Of a DNA stretch of 64,000 nt, positions 1 to 10,734 are shown in pieces. Made by a program: the position numbers and the translations under genes. The notes below the pieces were generated by a model, which worked only from the letters and a program-made list of their open reading frames with translations, searched no databases and was not told the DNA's origin. The DNA is from Vesta saturnalis. Taxonomy: Eukaryota; Arthropoda; Insecta; Coleoptera; Lampyridae. The stretch is from positions 547,501 through 611,500 of the forward strand of contig JARFJB010002010.1 of assembly GCA_036346205.1 (NCBI GenBank), written 5' to 3'. Numbering within the stretch: position 1 is the first letter of the stretch; each line of letters starts with the position of its first letter.

Positions 1-495
1 GCATTGGTTGCAGATGTTGGAGGGTAATCGGAGAATTCTTCGATTTAGGCCATCATGGCCTGGGGTAGAATTTTTCCCTTTTTTGAAATATGTGTGGACC
101 TCATCGGTCGTGATGAGGACATAAAAAATATTCTCGTTATCGAGTTGGATTTCAGGAAAGTTAAGGTTTCGGAATTCTTCAAGGCGACCCTCGAGGAGTG
201 CCTTGAACCGGTTATTGAATTGGGGATCATCTGGGGATCGAAAAATGGATTGGAGGTGGTGACCAAAGAAATCGGCCTTTCCTTGGTTGGAGGAGATTAG
301 GTTGCCTTGGGCGTCGGTTTGGTGGGATTTAAGGTTGACTTTCCTTCTGGTCAGTCTATCGAACTGTTGCCAGAAGAGTTTACCATTTCTATAATCTAGC
401 TGGGAGATGGCTTTGGTCCAGGACTCGTCGGCGTGTTTGTTGGCTTCTCGCATGATTAAGGTGTGATAGGGTGTTGTGGCTGGGCGGGTTGTGGT
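1..495 (-). pseudogene. Non-LTR retrotransposon, start of reverse transcriptase (Jockey-like)
   Basis: Read on the minus strand, this translates to the linker and first motif of a non-LTR reverse transcriptase: a segment with KLFWQQFDRLTRRKVNL, a Q-G-N-L-I-S region, a TTDEV helix and then the typical NSTPGHDGLNRRILR block that opens the RT domain. The catalytic palm would lie left of position 1, so the element is cut by the window edge. The neighbouring endonuclease and gag pieces (up to 1280) are in the same orientation and in element order (gag, EN, RT), so they belong to one copy. Jockey/I-type is inferred from the gag zinc knuckles; the exact clade is not certain. Confidence 0.8.
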
Positions 496-795
496 ATGAA
501 ATGAATACTATCGGAGTGAGAAGTGCACCGTCACAGTTACGCATTCCACATGCTATAGGTGCGCAGGAAGTTGAAAAGGAGCGGATGGGAAGCAATTTTT
601 AATTAAGAGGGCGGTTCCGTGTTGGCTGTTATTTAGGAACGTGTGATATGTGTTGAAATTAAGTGTGCATTTGTTAGTAAGCTATGTTTCCGTGATGGAA
701 AGGATGTGTATATTATGTTCGTGTAGAAAGTGTTTAAGTAAGGAGCGTTTCCGTCGAACGCCCCTGGCATTAACGGTCCCTACTAGGATATCCAT
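490..795 (-). pseudogene. AP-endonuclease N-terminus of the same non-LTR element
   Basis: From the ATG at 795 the minus strand reads an LVGTVNARGVRRKRSLL start and an HNIHILSITET segment, which match the first strand and the active-site N and E of apurinic-type endonucleases in Jockey-like elements. A stop follows the SITET motif, and the frame then decays through a GTALLIKN-like strand. Within about 300 bases the sequence jumps to the RT linker. Most of the endonuclease, including its catalytic SDH end, has therefore been deleted. This is a dead, internally deleted copy. Confidence 0.75.
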
Positions 796-999
796 TTGGG
801 AGGGAGTTAAGAATTGAGTTCTCGGATTACCGAGACCTTGATCTGCGTACTGAGATCTTCATCTGCGTACTGGATACGCAGGCGTCGATTTTCCTTTGCA
901 ACGATTGGGACAGCGAATCTAGGATGCGAGCAACCATATTTCGCCGTTCGGGGAACATGTGGAGAAGGGTGTGGGTTAGGACTTGCAGGAAGTTTTTAT

Positions 1000-1280
1000 T
1001 GGTAAGGGGATTTGCACGAGGAGGACTTGTGCCTTTCGCCACAGTTAGCGCAACGGATGGAGTGGGTAGGGCACTCCTTAGCTGTATGTCCCACCTACGT
1101 GCAGGTACAACAATACTTGGGGAGAGGTTGCGGGATAAGGGATGTTTCGCAACTATAGTGTCGCCCGAACATGACGACACCGCGTGCGCGGAGGAAGTCA
1201 AAGGTGGCTTTGGATGGGATTATGATGCCGACTAGGGACGTGGGAGTGTTCGTAATCTTAGAGGTGATATGAATGACCTT
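1000..1280 (-). pseudogene. gag-like ORF1 with CCHC zinc knuckles
   Basis: The minus strand encodes a VVMFGRHYSCE segment followed by two zinc knuckles. The first is C-x2-C-x4-H-x4-C with an in-frame TAG inside it; the second is C-x2-C-x3-H-x4-C (CANCGERHKSSSC). This pair, with the preceding IIIPSKATFDFLRARGV block, is typical of the nucleic-acid-binding gag protein of Jockey-clade retrotransposons. It lies upstream of the endonuclease in the same orientation. The protein ends at a TAA just after the second knuckle. The listed limits are where I can still recognise homology. Confidence 0.75.
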
Positions 1281-1554
1281 ACTTGTACAATTTCATGCAA
1301 ATCGCAGTCTCAATTCTTTTCTGAAAGTTCCATCAATTTCGTTTGTAGCTTGTTATAGACACTAGTTTGAAACCATTGCCACAAATCAGTACCAACGTCA
1401 ACAATTTGGTTTTTAGTTGGAATTTTTTTTAAATCAATGTCCCAACTGTGAGCCTGTACAAGCACGAAAAGTTCTGAAGAATTTTGAGTATTAAATTAGT
1501 GATTTAGGACAAACGACTTTTTCCAACTGGAAAATTATATCTTCTGTGAAGAAC

Positions 1555-2620
1555 AATCCTTCACCTGCTGCTACTTTTCAGTTGTTCTTTGATGAAGAAG
1601 TAATAAATCAGGTACTCAGTTTTTCAAATACATTGGCGTAGGCCAGCTACCGAGTTTCAAGTTCTTCTCTTGAGTTGTCATATGCCTATCCCACGAAAAC
1701 AAACGTTTTCACAAAATAGGGACGATACAAATAATAAACTGGCATGTGAGGCTATACCGCGCGATAGATTTCGATATATTATCAGTAATTTGTATTGCAA
1801 CGATAATATGAAACTAAGCAAAGCAGATACGTATTAGAAAATAAGTCCTTTAAATGATATTCTAAGTTTTTTCCCCGCTGAAGTAAATCACACCATAGGA
1901 GAGTCTGATTCCTTATTTTGGACGCTGGAAACAATTCATCATACGTAAACCCACGATCTGGTGGGGTTACAAATTGTGAATTGGTGCTTTGCGTCTAGGT
2001 TATACTGTTTATTTTTGCCCCTAGCAAGAATCTTGGACTATTTTTCCTGAAACATACATACATATGGGGCTCGAGGCAACAGTAGTTTCACAATATGCAG
2101 ATGTTTAAAAATATGTCTTATGGTTACTTTCAATTGTATTTTGATAACATTTTTACTTCAATTTCGCTACTCAAAGAATTGAAACTAAGGAACATTAAAG
2201 CCACTGGTATCCTAAGAAAAAATCGCTTTTCACATTATCCTTTATCCAAAGGAGCTACACTAAAGAAAAAGAATGTGGCGCTATTGAGCCTCTTTTGGCC
2301 GATAGTGAGATAGTTCTAAGGAGGTGGAACGACAACAGCGTTACGAGTGTAGCTTCAAATGCTCTCAAAATTTTTCTAGTAAATAAAGTAAAAAGGTTCT
2401 CACAATCAGAAAAAAACACATCTACATAGATCACTCCGGATTGACTAAATTTTATAATGATAATGTGATAATAGGCCATGGTGATCAAAGCTTAAATGAA
2501 TATCGAGTTTCAATCAGAGGGAAAAATGGTATTTTCCTCCTTTCGGAAGTAAATCTATTTGTTCGCGATTTGCTGATAACTGTACCGATACTCTGTTTAT
2601 TTTTGTATTATTATACTATA
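1555..2620 (+). pseudogene. piggyBac-type transposase remnant
   Basis: Three forward frames carry piggyBac (DDE_Tnp_1_7) landmarks in order: an SPAATFQLFFDEEVI helix near 1560; a DRFRYIISNLYCNDN block near 1765; YFDNIFTSISLLKELK followed by a GILRKNR motif at 2125-2220; and a late FYNDNVIIGHGDQSLNEYR block at 2445-2500 that corresponds to the family's conserved M-G-G-V-D-x-x-D-Q segment. A full transposase would be about 550-600 residues. Here it is split by many stops and frame changes, and no TTAA-flanked inverted ends were recognised. The family call is firm; activity is excluded. Confidence 0.8.
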
Positions 2621-2759
2621 TAGATAGTATTAGTTAATTTGAAAGTATTATTTCGTTATTGAGTGTAAGATTATATTATGTGATTTCATTCCTTCCTCAC
2701 AGCGTTATCTTTACTTACGAAGTACTAAATTTATAAGATATGATATTTTGATTATGTTC

Positions 2760-3345
2760 CCGTTATTATTTTTCTTGCATGGAAACTTTTGATTTGCACC
2801 ACCTTACAGCGGCAACATTCATTTATTTTTTTTTCATACGTTTAATGAAAGCTTTTACGCGATAATTTATAAGAGTTCTCTCGGTTAGATTATTTACCTC
2901 TTTTTTTGTTTTTTTTAAGATATAAACATTTCACTAATAAGATTTAGCGTAAAGTAAAATTAGAGTTAATGAGCTTCATGATCGATCAACTGGTTTATTA
3001 GCACGTCCTTTTATTTTTATTACTTGCAAATATTTTGAAGCTTTGCAGGAAATGCCGGATCAAGGCGTTTAATTTACAGATTCACCTGGTTTATGAAAAG
3101 TAAAGAAAGTTTTTTTGTTTGTTTTGAACTTAGCTGTGGAATACTCGCATACAGGTATTTAGACCCCGATATTGTCGATTATAAACAAACTGACGCCTAT
3201 TTAATTCATGACTTTCCCCTATTGTGTCCTGCGTATTACAGGCTATTCTAATCGCAAAATTAAGAACACGTCCTTCTCACTGAGCTTTCGGCACATTTTT
3301 CTTATCTGTTACTTTCGATTCTACTGTCATTTTCACCCTAACAAT
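2760..3345. repeat. Interspersed repeat, copy 1 (homologous to 51390-51920)
   Basis: This stretch aligns by eye with 51390-51920 in the same orientation. Shared blocks include GCAAATATTTTGAA, GAACTTAGCTGTG, ACACGTCC/CACGTCC, TTATCTGTTACTT and CTACTGTCATTT/CTACTGCCATTT, in the same order and spacing. Neither copy has a convincing reading frame, so this is probably a noncoding element or the untranslated part of one. In this copy it is followed directly by the MULE-like remnant, in the other by Penelope 3' sequence, so the shared part is a unit of its own. Confidence 0.6.
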
Positions 3346-3399
3346 TTATATGTAATACAAAATCAAATGTATGCAGTAGATCCCTCGTTGAATTAACAA

Positions 3400-4110
3400 C
3401 ACCCGAATTAAACCATTCATTAAGCATACATGCCGATTTAGGAAGCAGTAAAGAGACAAATAACGTTCTTCCTGTTGCTTTTGCTTTATTGCAAAGCAAA
3501 ACTAGAACAACATATGAGAGGATTTTTACAATTATAAAAAATATTTGCTGGAATCCAATAGCTATTACTACAGACTTTGGAGCCGCTGTTATTCTGGCAG
3601 TAAATAATATGTTTCGGAACACAAAAATCAACGGATGTCACTGGCGTAAAGTACAAGAATTAGGACTTGTTACAGACTACAAAAACAATGAAGAAGCTAG
3701 GCTCCATATTCGCATGTGCGCGGAGTTGGCATATCTGCCATTAGAGGACGTAGATGCTGGGTGGTTAGGAATTTAAGAAAATTCCCCATGTAACATTCAT
3801 CTTCAAAAGTTTTATGATTATCCCGTATAGCAATCGTTGGATAATGCAGTAGTTTCTATAGATATGTGGAATTCCCACAAAAAAACTACACCGAACAAAC
3901 AATGTGGAAGGCGTTAGAACATATAAATCATCTCAAACCTGAATCGGAGCAAAGTGGCTTTTTATATAAACGTACAAAATTAAATCTGAAGGGAAAAAGA
4001 AGAAAGAATACTTAGATCCGCTTAGATTATCGGATTGAACGCATTTGGCAAGAATATGCGGAAACTAAGGATGTTGCGTCATGTTTAAAAAAATTAGCGT
4101 ATGTAACTCT
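3400..4110 (+). pseudogene. MULE-type transposase remnant
   Basis: The forward strand encodes an LPVAFALLQSKTRTTYERIF segment, a TTDFGAAVILAVNNMF core whose D is the second acidic residue of the MULE domain, a WRKVQELGL helix, and NNEEARLHIRMCAELAYLP followed by a PLEDV turn. After a stop near 3776 other frames continue with SNRWIM and RTNNVEG, matching the family's W-x-x-Y-x-R ... R-T-N-N-x-x-E-G end. The first catalytic D and the N-terminal FLYWCH-like finger are missing. The piece is truncated and frameshifted. Confidence 0.75.
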
Positions 4111-4870
4111 AATGCAGTAAGAACTCCCACTGTAAATAGTTAGTTATTAATGACAAGGTAATTTGTGGTTTCCGCAACAAATTAAAAAAATTATATAAAA
4201 ATATTACTAAAAAAATAAATAAATAAATAAAACAAAAAAGGATAAAAAAAAACTCAGAACACGCTAGCGTTACGCTGCCAATGCTAAGCCTAGAAAAGTG
4301 TGAAGAGAAGTTTATTCCTGTAAAACAAAAATATAATTTTATTCGAAAAAAGTTGGTTTGATTTTACAAATTTGTCAGTATCCTTCTGATAATAATGCAT
4401 AACGTTGAGGCGGCGTTTAGGTTTTACTATTTATAATAAATCGTAATTTTTGGTGTTTGCTGTAATATTATATGTTTTATTACTTTATTGGCCTAAAGTA
4501 ACCTGCTAAAAATGATTAACACCCGTCAACCATATAGGGTTTTTGTGAAAAACTGGTAAAATGTTACATTGTGTTTTTTTTATTACTATAACCCAATTGT
4601 TTGTTAAATATTGACTTAAAAATTTAATAAATAACAAACTTTACATTTTTAACCCATGATACGATCTTTTTTTTTAAATTTAGGATATTTTCAAATGCAT
4701 TGATGATACCTTGCAATAAACAGATGTTTCCAGGTAGCTGTACGCAAATGGCACTCGTCTTAATTTCATTTTCTACCTGCAATTAACCCAACCCAACCTT
4801 CTAAGCAAATGGCACTACACAATTCTTGCACGATTTTGGCACGCACGATTATACCAAGACACCCATTAAC
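4110..4870. other. No recognised feature
   Basis: AT-rich sequence with runs of A and T and no reading frame that I recognise. It probably holds the decayed end of the MULE-like element on the left. Confidence 0.5.
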
Positions 4871-5660
4871 CGCTATAATCAAATCATTCCAAATTATTGA
4901 ATTCAAGGATAGAGTAAACTGCTTATTAAAAAATCAAAACCTCCCAAGTAAAATCAAACTACATACTAAATTTTAATCTACTTTTAGACAATCAAAACTT
5001 ATTAAGAGTCGGTGGTGGAATAACGAAATGCAAATGCTTGTACGATGAAAACATCGATTTTTCTTATCAGACCTTTCAACCCTCATGGTAACCAAACAAG
5101 AACATTTGAGAAACTTTCATGCACAAATGTTGCTATCAATTATCCACAACAAATACTGGATTCTTAATGGAAAAATAGAATTAAAAAAGTTCTGCCACAA
5201 TGCGTCTAGACCCTTTTCCTCCATAGGAATGAATTTTGCAAGTCCGCAGGTAATAAAGTACGGGAGGGTCAGAAATCGAAAATTAGTCAAAAGGCACTCT
5301 GGTATTTTCGTTTCCTCCATAACCAAGACCATACACATTTAGAACTGGTAGGGGATATGAGCACACTTAGCTTTTTAAACGCCTTAAAATTTTATACAGT
5401 TTACATACAGTTTTGACAAAGATTGCGGCAGTGCTATATTTCAGACCTTCCATGCCCCCTTCCCTACTATGATCTGATCCATCAGATTTAAGCTCTCTCA
5501 CACCTGCTCACTTCCTTATCGGAGATATATTAACTGCGCTACCTCAGCCTGACGTTAAGGAAATTCAGGGTAACAGTGTAACCATGTACAAACGCTTCAC
5601 CCAATTGTCCCAACGCGTTTGGCAACATTGGTCTAATGAGGGCTTAATATTAATAATAGT
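4870..5660 (+). pseudogene. BEL/Pao integrase and C-terminal region, internally deleted
   Basis: Forward frames read an LLRVGG-like motif near 5005, then EHLRNFHAQMLLSIIHNKYW (the zinc-binding H-x-x-H helix with its YW), FCHNASRPFSSIGMNFASPQ, and KLVKRHSGIFVSSITKTIHI, which is the strand before the catalytic core. It then skips to LELVGDMSTLSFLNALK and on to LTPAHFLIGDILTALPQPD with RFTQLSQRVWQHWSNE at 5495-5640, the standard end of a Pao polyprotein. The catalytic D,D(35)E section between these blocks is deleted. It is separate from the larger BEL/Pao element at 15.2-28.2 kb. Confidence 0.85.
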
Positions 5661-5791
5661 GAAAGAAAGTTAGCCCGATATTATTTGTATTACAAAAATA
5701 AGCATACTCTCCATTAGCGCATGCACTTACGCATCAAACTAAAAATACTAATATCCTTGATAAACAAACCTTTAGATTTGGGATAAGGACA

Positions 5792-5794
<3 letters not shown>

Positions 5795-5881
<87 letters not shown>
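5795..5881. repeat. (TA)n microsatellite
   Basis: An uninterrupted run of about 43 TA units. It starts 135 bases after the last recognisable BEL/Pao coding sequence. Confidence 0.97.
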
Positions 5882-5886
<5 letters not shown>

Positions 5887-6760
5887 TTGTTGTACGCCCT
5901 TTTATGATACATTATAGCACAGATGTGCTATATGTGTCTACCTATATTGAAAGTCATTCATTTAAGGGGGGTATGTTCAGAACCATCTATTTTTTCAAAA
6001 CGTGATATTTATACCTGAGGCTACCCTTCATGGGTAGCACCCCAAACAAGGGTCCACTTAAGCACAAAAATAAAAATTGTAAGGTGGCAGGTAGTAATGC
6101 ACCGACGCCTGTATTGAAAACATGTAACGTCTATCAACCCTTGTAGATACAATGTTCTAGTTTTTTGTGAAGCCATACATTTATAATTCAAAACTTTTTC
6201 ATTTATTAATCATTTATTATTAAGCATCAGTTGTTCAAGATTGAGAAAATTACGCGAGTCAACTCCATTACAATATTTATTCGTATTACAGTAAATTAAA
6301 TTGGAGTCCGCGGTTTGATTTCAAATACGTTTACCTGTTATCCTGGGCATCAAATGAAACAATGGGTACTCGTATCAAAAAACGACATTTGTGATCACCG
6401 TTTTATATAAGGAATTATAGGCAAACATTTCTTTGAAACTAGCTAAACAACATGTTTATTCATTCGGACCTTCTGGCCTAAAATGTGAAAAATTCTCGTC
6501 TAACTACATGGGAAAGAAACTTTTTGGCAATGTTTGGTGGTAATGTGTGTTGCCTAACCAGCTTATCACATGTATAACAAAAACTTACATTAATATTACA
6601 TCCATATTATATTTAAGGTCATCGCGCACGGGAAATTTTTCTTACGCAATTAATAAATTGCATGATTAAAATTTGCACGATAATAATTGCCTTCGCACAC
6701 GGTAGGTGAAAAATCGTTATTTTCATCACTACCATGATAAACTTCAACGATATAGCTTGT
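5882..6760. other. No recognised feature
   Basis: AT-rich, no supported reading frame. Likely the 5' noncoding part of the Harbinger element that begins coding near 6772. Confidence 0.5.
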
Positions 6761-6771
6761 ATTGCTGTTCT

Positions 6772-7014
6772 AAGTTTAAGAAAAAGAAAGAAAAGGCTCT
6801 ACAAACGATTGAGGATGCGACCATACGCTAATGAAAGTTAAGAAATTAAATAATACGTTTCGTAAAAAGTTTACTCATTTACGGAATCATTCTCTGAAAT
6901 TTTATAATTACTTCAGAATTGATAATTTTGATTGGAGCTCGAATTACATGTCAGCAAAGTTCAATGCGTCGTGCCGTACTACCAGAGGAAAGCTTGCCTG
7001 CAACACTAAGGTAA
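6772..7014 (+). pseudogene. PIF/Harbinger nuclease, N-terminal exon
   Basis: Forward frames give an RLRMRPYANES segment, then LRNHSLKFYNYFRIDNFDW and, one frame over, an MRRAVLPEESLPATLR segment. These are the leader of PIF/Harbinger DDE nucleases: the W/R-rich start, the F-x-N-x-F-R-M-x helix, and the E-E-R-L-x-x-T-L-R block. The frame stops at a GTAAGA that looks like the donor of an intron often found before the F-L-A-T-G motif. That motif reappears at 8545 after a mariner insertion. Confidence 0.65.
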
Positions 7015-7439
7015 GATTTAATTTACAACAAAGTAGTATAATTTTATTTCATGTAATGATACTTTCTGAGTTACACATTTTAAATTAAATCTAATGTCAG
7101 AATTGAACAAATTTTTGAGCTGTCATCTTCCCATGAACTTAATATAGCTGCTGGTATCTGTGGTGACGAAATATTTTGTCCGTAATTTATTATATTCTGG
7201 AACAAAATCTTCAAAATAGTTGTCTAAATTATTACCAGAGGTTGAGGTACTGGGATAAGCGTAATCTGTTCATTTCCTGATAATTGCACTTTTTGCATTA
7301 CTCTCATCACTTCCGCCAGGGCAATGAATGTTTGGTAAAATTATTTTATTTTCAGGTTGGTACAACTGTCGTTAACATCTGTGAGAACTTTTACGTCAAA
7401 AGATACATTAGTGTTTGAGTTACGCTTGGTTGTACACAC

Positions 7440-8460
7440 CAAAAAAGGTGCATTCTGCGATTTTAACAATGTCTGAATTTGTTGAGCACAGAATTTGCAT
7501 TAAATTTTGTTTTCGGAACTGCAGAAGGCTTTTGGTGTCTAGAGTATGTCGAAAAAACGTTTACAAGTGATACAAAGAGTTCCAAGAAGGCCGAGAACGT
7601 GTCGAAGACGAAGAGAGACCAACAACGTCTTCCGATGAAGTTCACGTGAATAAAATCAAGGATTTGTTGCTGAATAACCGTCGATTAACTTGTAGAGACC
7701 TTGCTGAAATGTTAAACATCTCGAACAGTTCGGTCAATACCATTGTAAGAGATGTTTTAGCACTCAAACCCCTCAAATCTCGATTGGTACCACTGAATTT
7801 GTTCGAAAAAGAGGGTCGTGTTAGCATATGTTTTCTATCAGGACCTAATGAAACGCTTCATAAAGGGAGATGAGACTTGGATTTCTGAATACGACCTGGA
7901 AACAACCTACCAATCAAGCGAATATCGTCTGAAGGGTGAGGCAAGACCAAAAAACCGCGCCAAAGTCGATCGAAAATCAAGGCCATGTTGACTGTTTTCT
8001 TCGATTATCGTGGTATTGTGCATTATGAGTTTCTTCCGCCGGGTCAAACTGGGAACAAGGAATATTAATTGAGTGTTATGCGTCGTTTGCACAAAACTCT
8101 TCGCACAAAGAGGCACCATTGGAAAGACAAATCTCTGGTGTTTTGCACCACGGTAACGCACCATCTCACACTGCATTGGGATTTTTTCATCAAATCCTCC
8201 ACCCATATCGTTCCACAACCACCGTGTTTTTCTGATTGGCATCGTCTGACTCCGAGTTATTCGATAAACTAAAAAAACCACTCCGAAGACACTGTTTCGA
8301 GTCGATTGAAGACATCCAACGTGAATCGCTACGCGTTCTGAAGGTCATACCGGAAGATGCTTCCCTGTCGCCAATCAAATCACAAAAGAAAAACAGCTGA
8401 TTGAAATATGTATTTCCTTTTCTTTTTCGCGCCACTAGCTGAAGGGGTCCATTTTTGTTG
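7440..8460 (+). mobile_element. mariner element A, truncated, inside the Harbinger copy
   Basis: From the ATG at 7469 the translation begins MSEFVEHRICIKFCF, then KEFQEGRERVEDEERP, LLLNNRRLTCRDLAEMLNIS, a GDETWISEYD catalytic block near 7868, KIKAMLTVFFDYRGIVHYEF, LPPGQ, and late IVPQPP and ESIEDIQRESLR segments. This is the order of a DD34D mariner transposase (usual length about 345 residues). It needs several frame changes, and the second catalytic motif is unreadable. No clear inverted ends were found, so the limits are approximate. It separates two parts of one Harbinger gene and is therefore younger than it. Confidence 0.85.
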
Positions 8461-8544
8461 ATTATACTCCCTTCTAAAGAATGTTCTTAGATTTCGCCAC
8501 TAATTTAGTAATTCTTTATCTGCAATATAAGAGAAACGTTTAAA

Positions 8545-9201
8545 TTCCGACATTTGGCATCGGGGAACAGTTTCACATCTTTCCATTACAAGTTTCATCC
8601 AGAACACACACCAATACGGAAATTGTTCAAGATACATGTAACCAAATTTGGGATTGACTATAACCTGTCTAGCCATATGTCAAAATTTGGATAGTGATAC
8701 TTGGTTTGAAGAAGCTCATGAATTTTATGAGCAAACACAGTTTCCAAATTTTATAGGAGCGGTATATGGCAAGCATATAAGAATTAAAAAAACCTTATTT
8801 ACTGGATCTGAATTTTTCAGTAAACAAGAATTTTTTTTTCAATTGTGTTAATTGCCGTGGCAGATTCAAATTGTAATTTTAACTCAATCGAACTATGGCT
8901 CTTCAAGCGATACTAATGTATTTAAACAGCCAACTTTTGGGAAACTACTCGAGCAAAATAAATTAAATATACCGGAACCAAAACTTCCTCCATTGATCAA
9001 CATGGAAAACCAATAAACTTTATCTTTGTTGGCGACGAGGCTTTTGCATGCTCACAACACATACTGCACATTTGGAATATTATCCAACAAGTGGAAAATA
9101 TTTCATAGACCACTCGATATGCCCTTAAATTTTCTGACATTCTGTCATATTGCGTTCTTCATAATTATGTACAACACAATGGAGTTCGTTCAAAGATACT
9201 C
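8545..9201 (+). pseudogene. PIF/Harbinger nuclease, catalytic part
   Basis: A RHLASGNSFTSFHYKF segment opens this part, followed by TQFPNFIGAVYGKHIRIKKT (first catalytic D position; here Y replaces D in G-A-x-D-G-K-H), TGSEFFSKQEFFFQL, AVADSNCNFNSIEL (second D, with V-A-D), and IFVGDEAFA near 9030 with the G-D-E-A-F block. An LHNYVQHNGV piece lies near 9165. Several frameshifts and stops are present. The reading runs straight into mariner B, and the last part resumes after it at 10466. Confidence 0.8.
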
Positions 9202-9203
9202 TA

Positions 9204-10463
9204 CGAGGGGTCGTTTTTATATTCCCGGACTAGGAAATTTACAATATTAACGTAATTTTTCATTTTATTGATTCTAAATCACATATGCCATGGTAACGTG
9301 TTTGACAATTTACAAAACAATTGCAGCATTATTAGTTCTAATATCTGTCAGTTTGTGTTGTAACGTCTCAAAATGGACAAACTTGAATATCGAGCTGTTA
9401 TAAAGTTTCTTACAAAACAAGGAAATCTCCAAAAGTTATTCGTGAGGAAATGTTGATTGTATACGGGGATAATTGCCCTTCCAAGTCGACTATTTGTGAA
9501 TGGTCAAAATTGTTTAAACATGGCCAAGAATAACTAGATGATGATCCCCGTCCAGGTGGGCCTGTTGACATAATCACTTCGGATGTTATTGAAAAAACCA
9601 AGTGTTTGGTATTGGAAGTTGCAAGATTAAAAAAGCGACAATTAGCGTCTTTATTAGGAGTTTCAGAAACCACAGTTTTCAGAATTTTACACGATTACCT
9701 CGGCATGACAAACGTCAGAGCGAGATGAGTTCCACGAATGCTTACGCCTTTTCAAATGCTTGCTCGAATGGAGAAGTGTGAAGAATTTTTGGCGCTTTGT
9801 GGGGACGAACCAGATTTAATTATCAATCGACTTATCACCGGAGATGAAGCTTGGATCCATCCTTTTGATCCTGAGACGAAACAAGAGTCGATGCAGTGGC
9901 ATATTAGGGGTTCTAGTCCTTCCAAAAAGTTTAAAGTCACCCCTTCTGCAGGAAAAATAATGGCAACTATTTTTTGGGATTTCCAAGGAATTTTAATTAT
10001 TGATTATCTGAAGAAGGGTGGTACAATCACAGGAGAGTATTATACAAGCTTAGTGCATCGCCTCAGAGAAGTTATTAAAGTAGAAAACGCGGAAAACTAA
10101 CGCGAAGTGCCCTGCAGCTTCATGATAATGCACCAGGCCATAAGTCAAGACTTTCAAAACTTGCCGTTGCTAAATGTGGCTTTATAGAAATTGATCATAT
10201 CATCCACCTTATAGTCCAGATTTAGCCCCCAGTGACTATTTTTTGTTTCCAGAACTCAAAAGAACACTAAGGGGAAGAAAATTTAGAAACGATGATGAAC
10301 TTATAGCGGCTCTTGAAATCCACTTTGCGAGCAAACCAAAAGAATATTTTTATACTGAGTTAAATATGTTATTGAAACGGGACTATATTAGAAAATTAAT
10401 TTCTGTTGTTGTTCTAATCTACTCTTATCATGCCTAGTCCGAGAATATAAAAACGACCCCTCG
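9204..10463 (+). mobile_element. mariner element B, complete with inverted ends and TA duplication
   Basis: Both ends are visible: a 31-base inverted repeat at 9204-9234 beginning CGAGGGGTCG matches the reverse complement of 10433-10463 with one mismatch. TA dinucleotides at 9202-9203 and 10464-10465 form the target-site duplication. The total length is 1260 bp, normal for mariner. The element sits near the 3' end of the Harbinger nuclease, whose reading continues on its far side. It is the best preserved DNA transposon in the window by its ends, although its transposase is broken. Confidence 0.95.
9373..10437 (+). pseudogene. mariner B transposase (DD34D), broken
   Basis: The frame opens at ATG 9373 (MDKLEYRAVIKFLTKQG), followed by an SKSTICEWSKLFKHGQE helix-turn-helix half, a KKRQLASLLGVSETTVFRIL second HTH, TGDEAWIHPFDPE with the first catalytic D, LHDNAPGH with the second, and PPYSPDLAPSDYFLF with the third. 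The spacing between the second and third D is 34 residues once a 5-base duplication (ATCAT, near 10195) is allowed for. Lesions: a one-base loss near 9422, TAA near 9531, TGA near 9726, a frame change near 10097 and the 5-base insertion. The last frame ends at 10437, inside the right inverted repeat. Confidence 0.9.
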
Positions 10464-10465
10464 TA

Positions 10466-10640
10466 TATTGAAAAATAATACCGATTGTTTTGAAAATATT
10501 CTCGCTGTTGTGACAATACGTAACAATAATGGCGTCAGATGTAAAGAATACTCAACCAATGTCACCTCGAGGATCTGTTCCGTGCAATATGAAAAAATAT
10601 GGGTTCAAGGACCTACCAATCGAGTATATTTAAGTTTTGA
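10466..10640 (+). pseudogene. PIF/Harbinger nuclease, C-terminal end
   Basis: Beyond the mariner B insertion one forward frame reads an ASDVKNTQPMSPRGSVPCN segment. It resembles the conserved end of PIF/Harbinger nucleases (a D-V-R-x-x-F ... P-x-G-S-V-P-W-Q pattern). This supports a single Harbinger copy running from 6772 to about 10640 with two mariner insertions. The match is short, so I hold it with moderate confidence. Confidence 0.5.
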
Positions 10641-10660
10641 TACGTTATTGTATAAGCTAC

Positions 10661-10732
<72 letters not shown>
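10661..10732. repeat. (TA)n microsatellite
   Basis: About 33 TA units, beginning 198 bases downstream of the mariner B right end. Confidence 0.96.

Positions 10733-10734
<2 letters not shown>

Noticed and set aside
45..300. Plus-strand 81-residue frame at 55-300
   Set aside because: It is antisense to the RT linker of the minus-strand non-LTR element.
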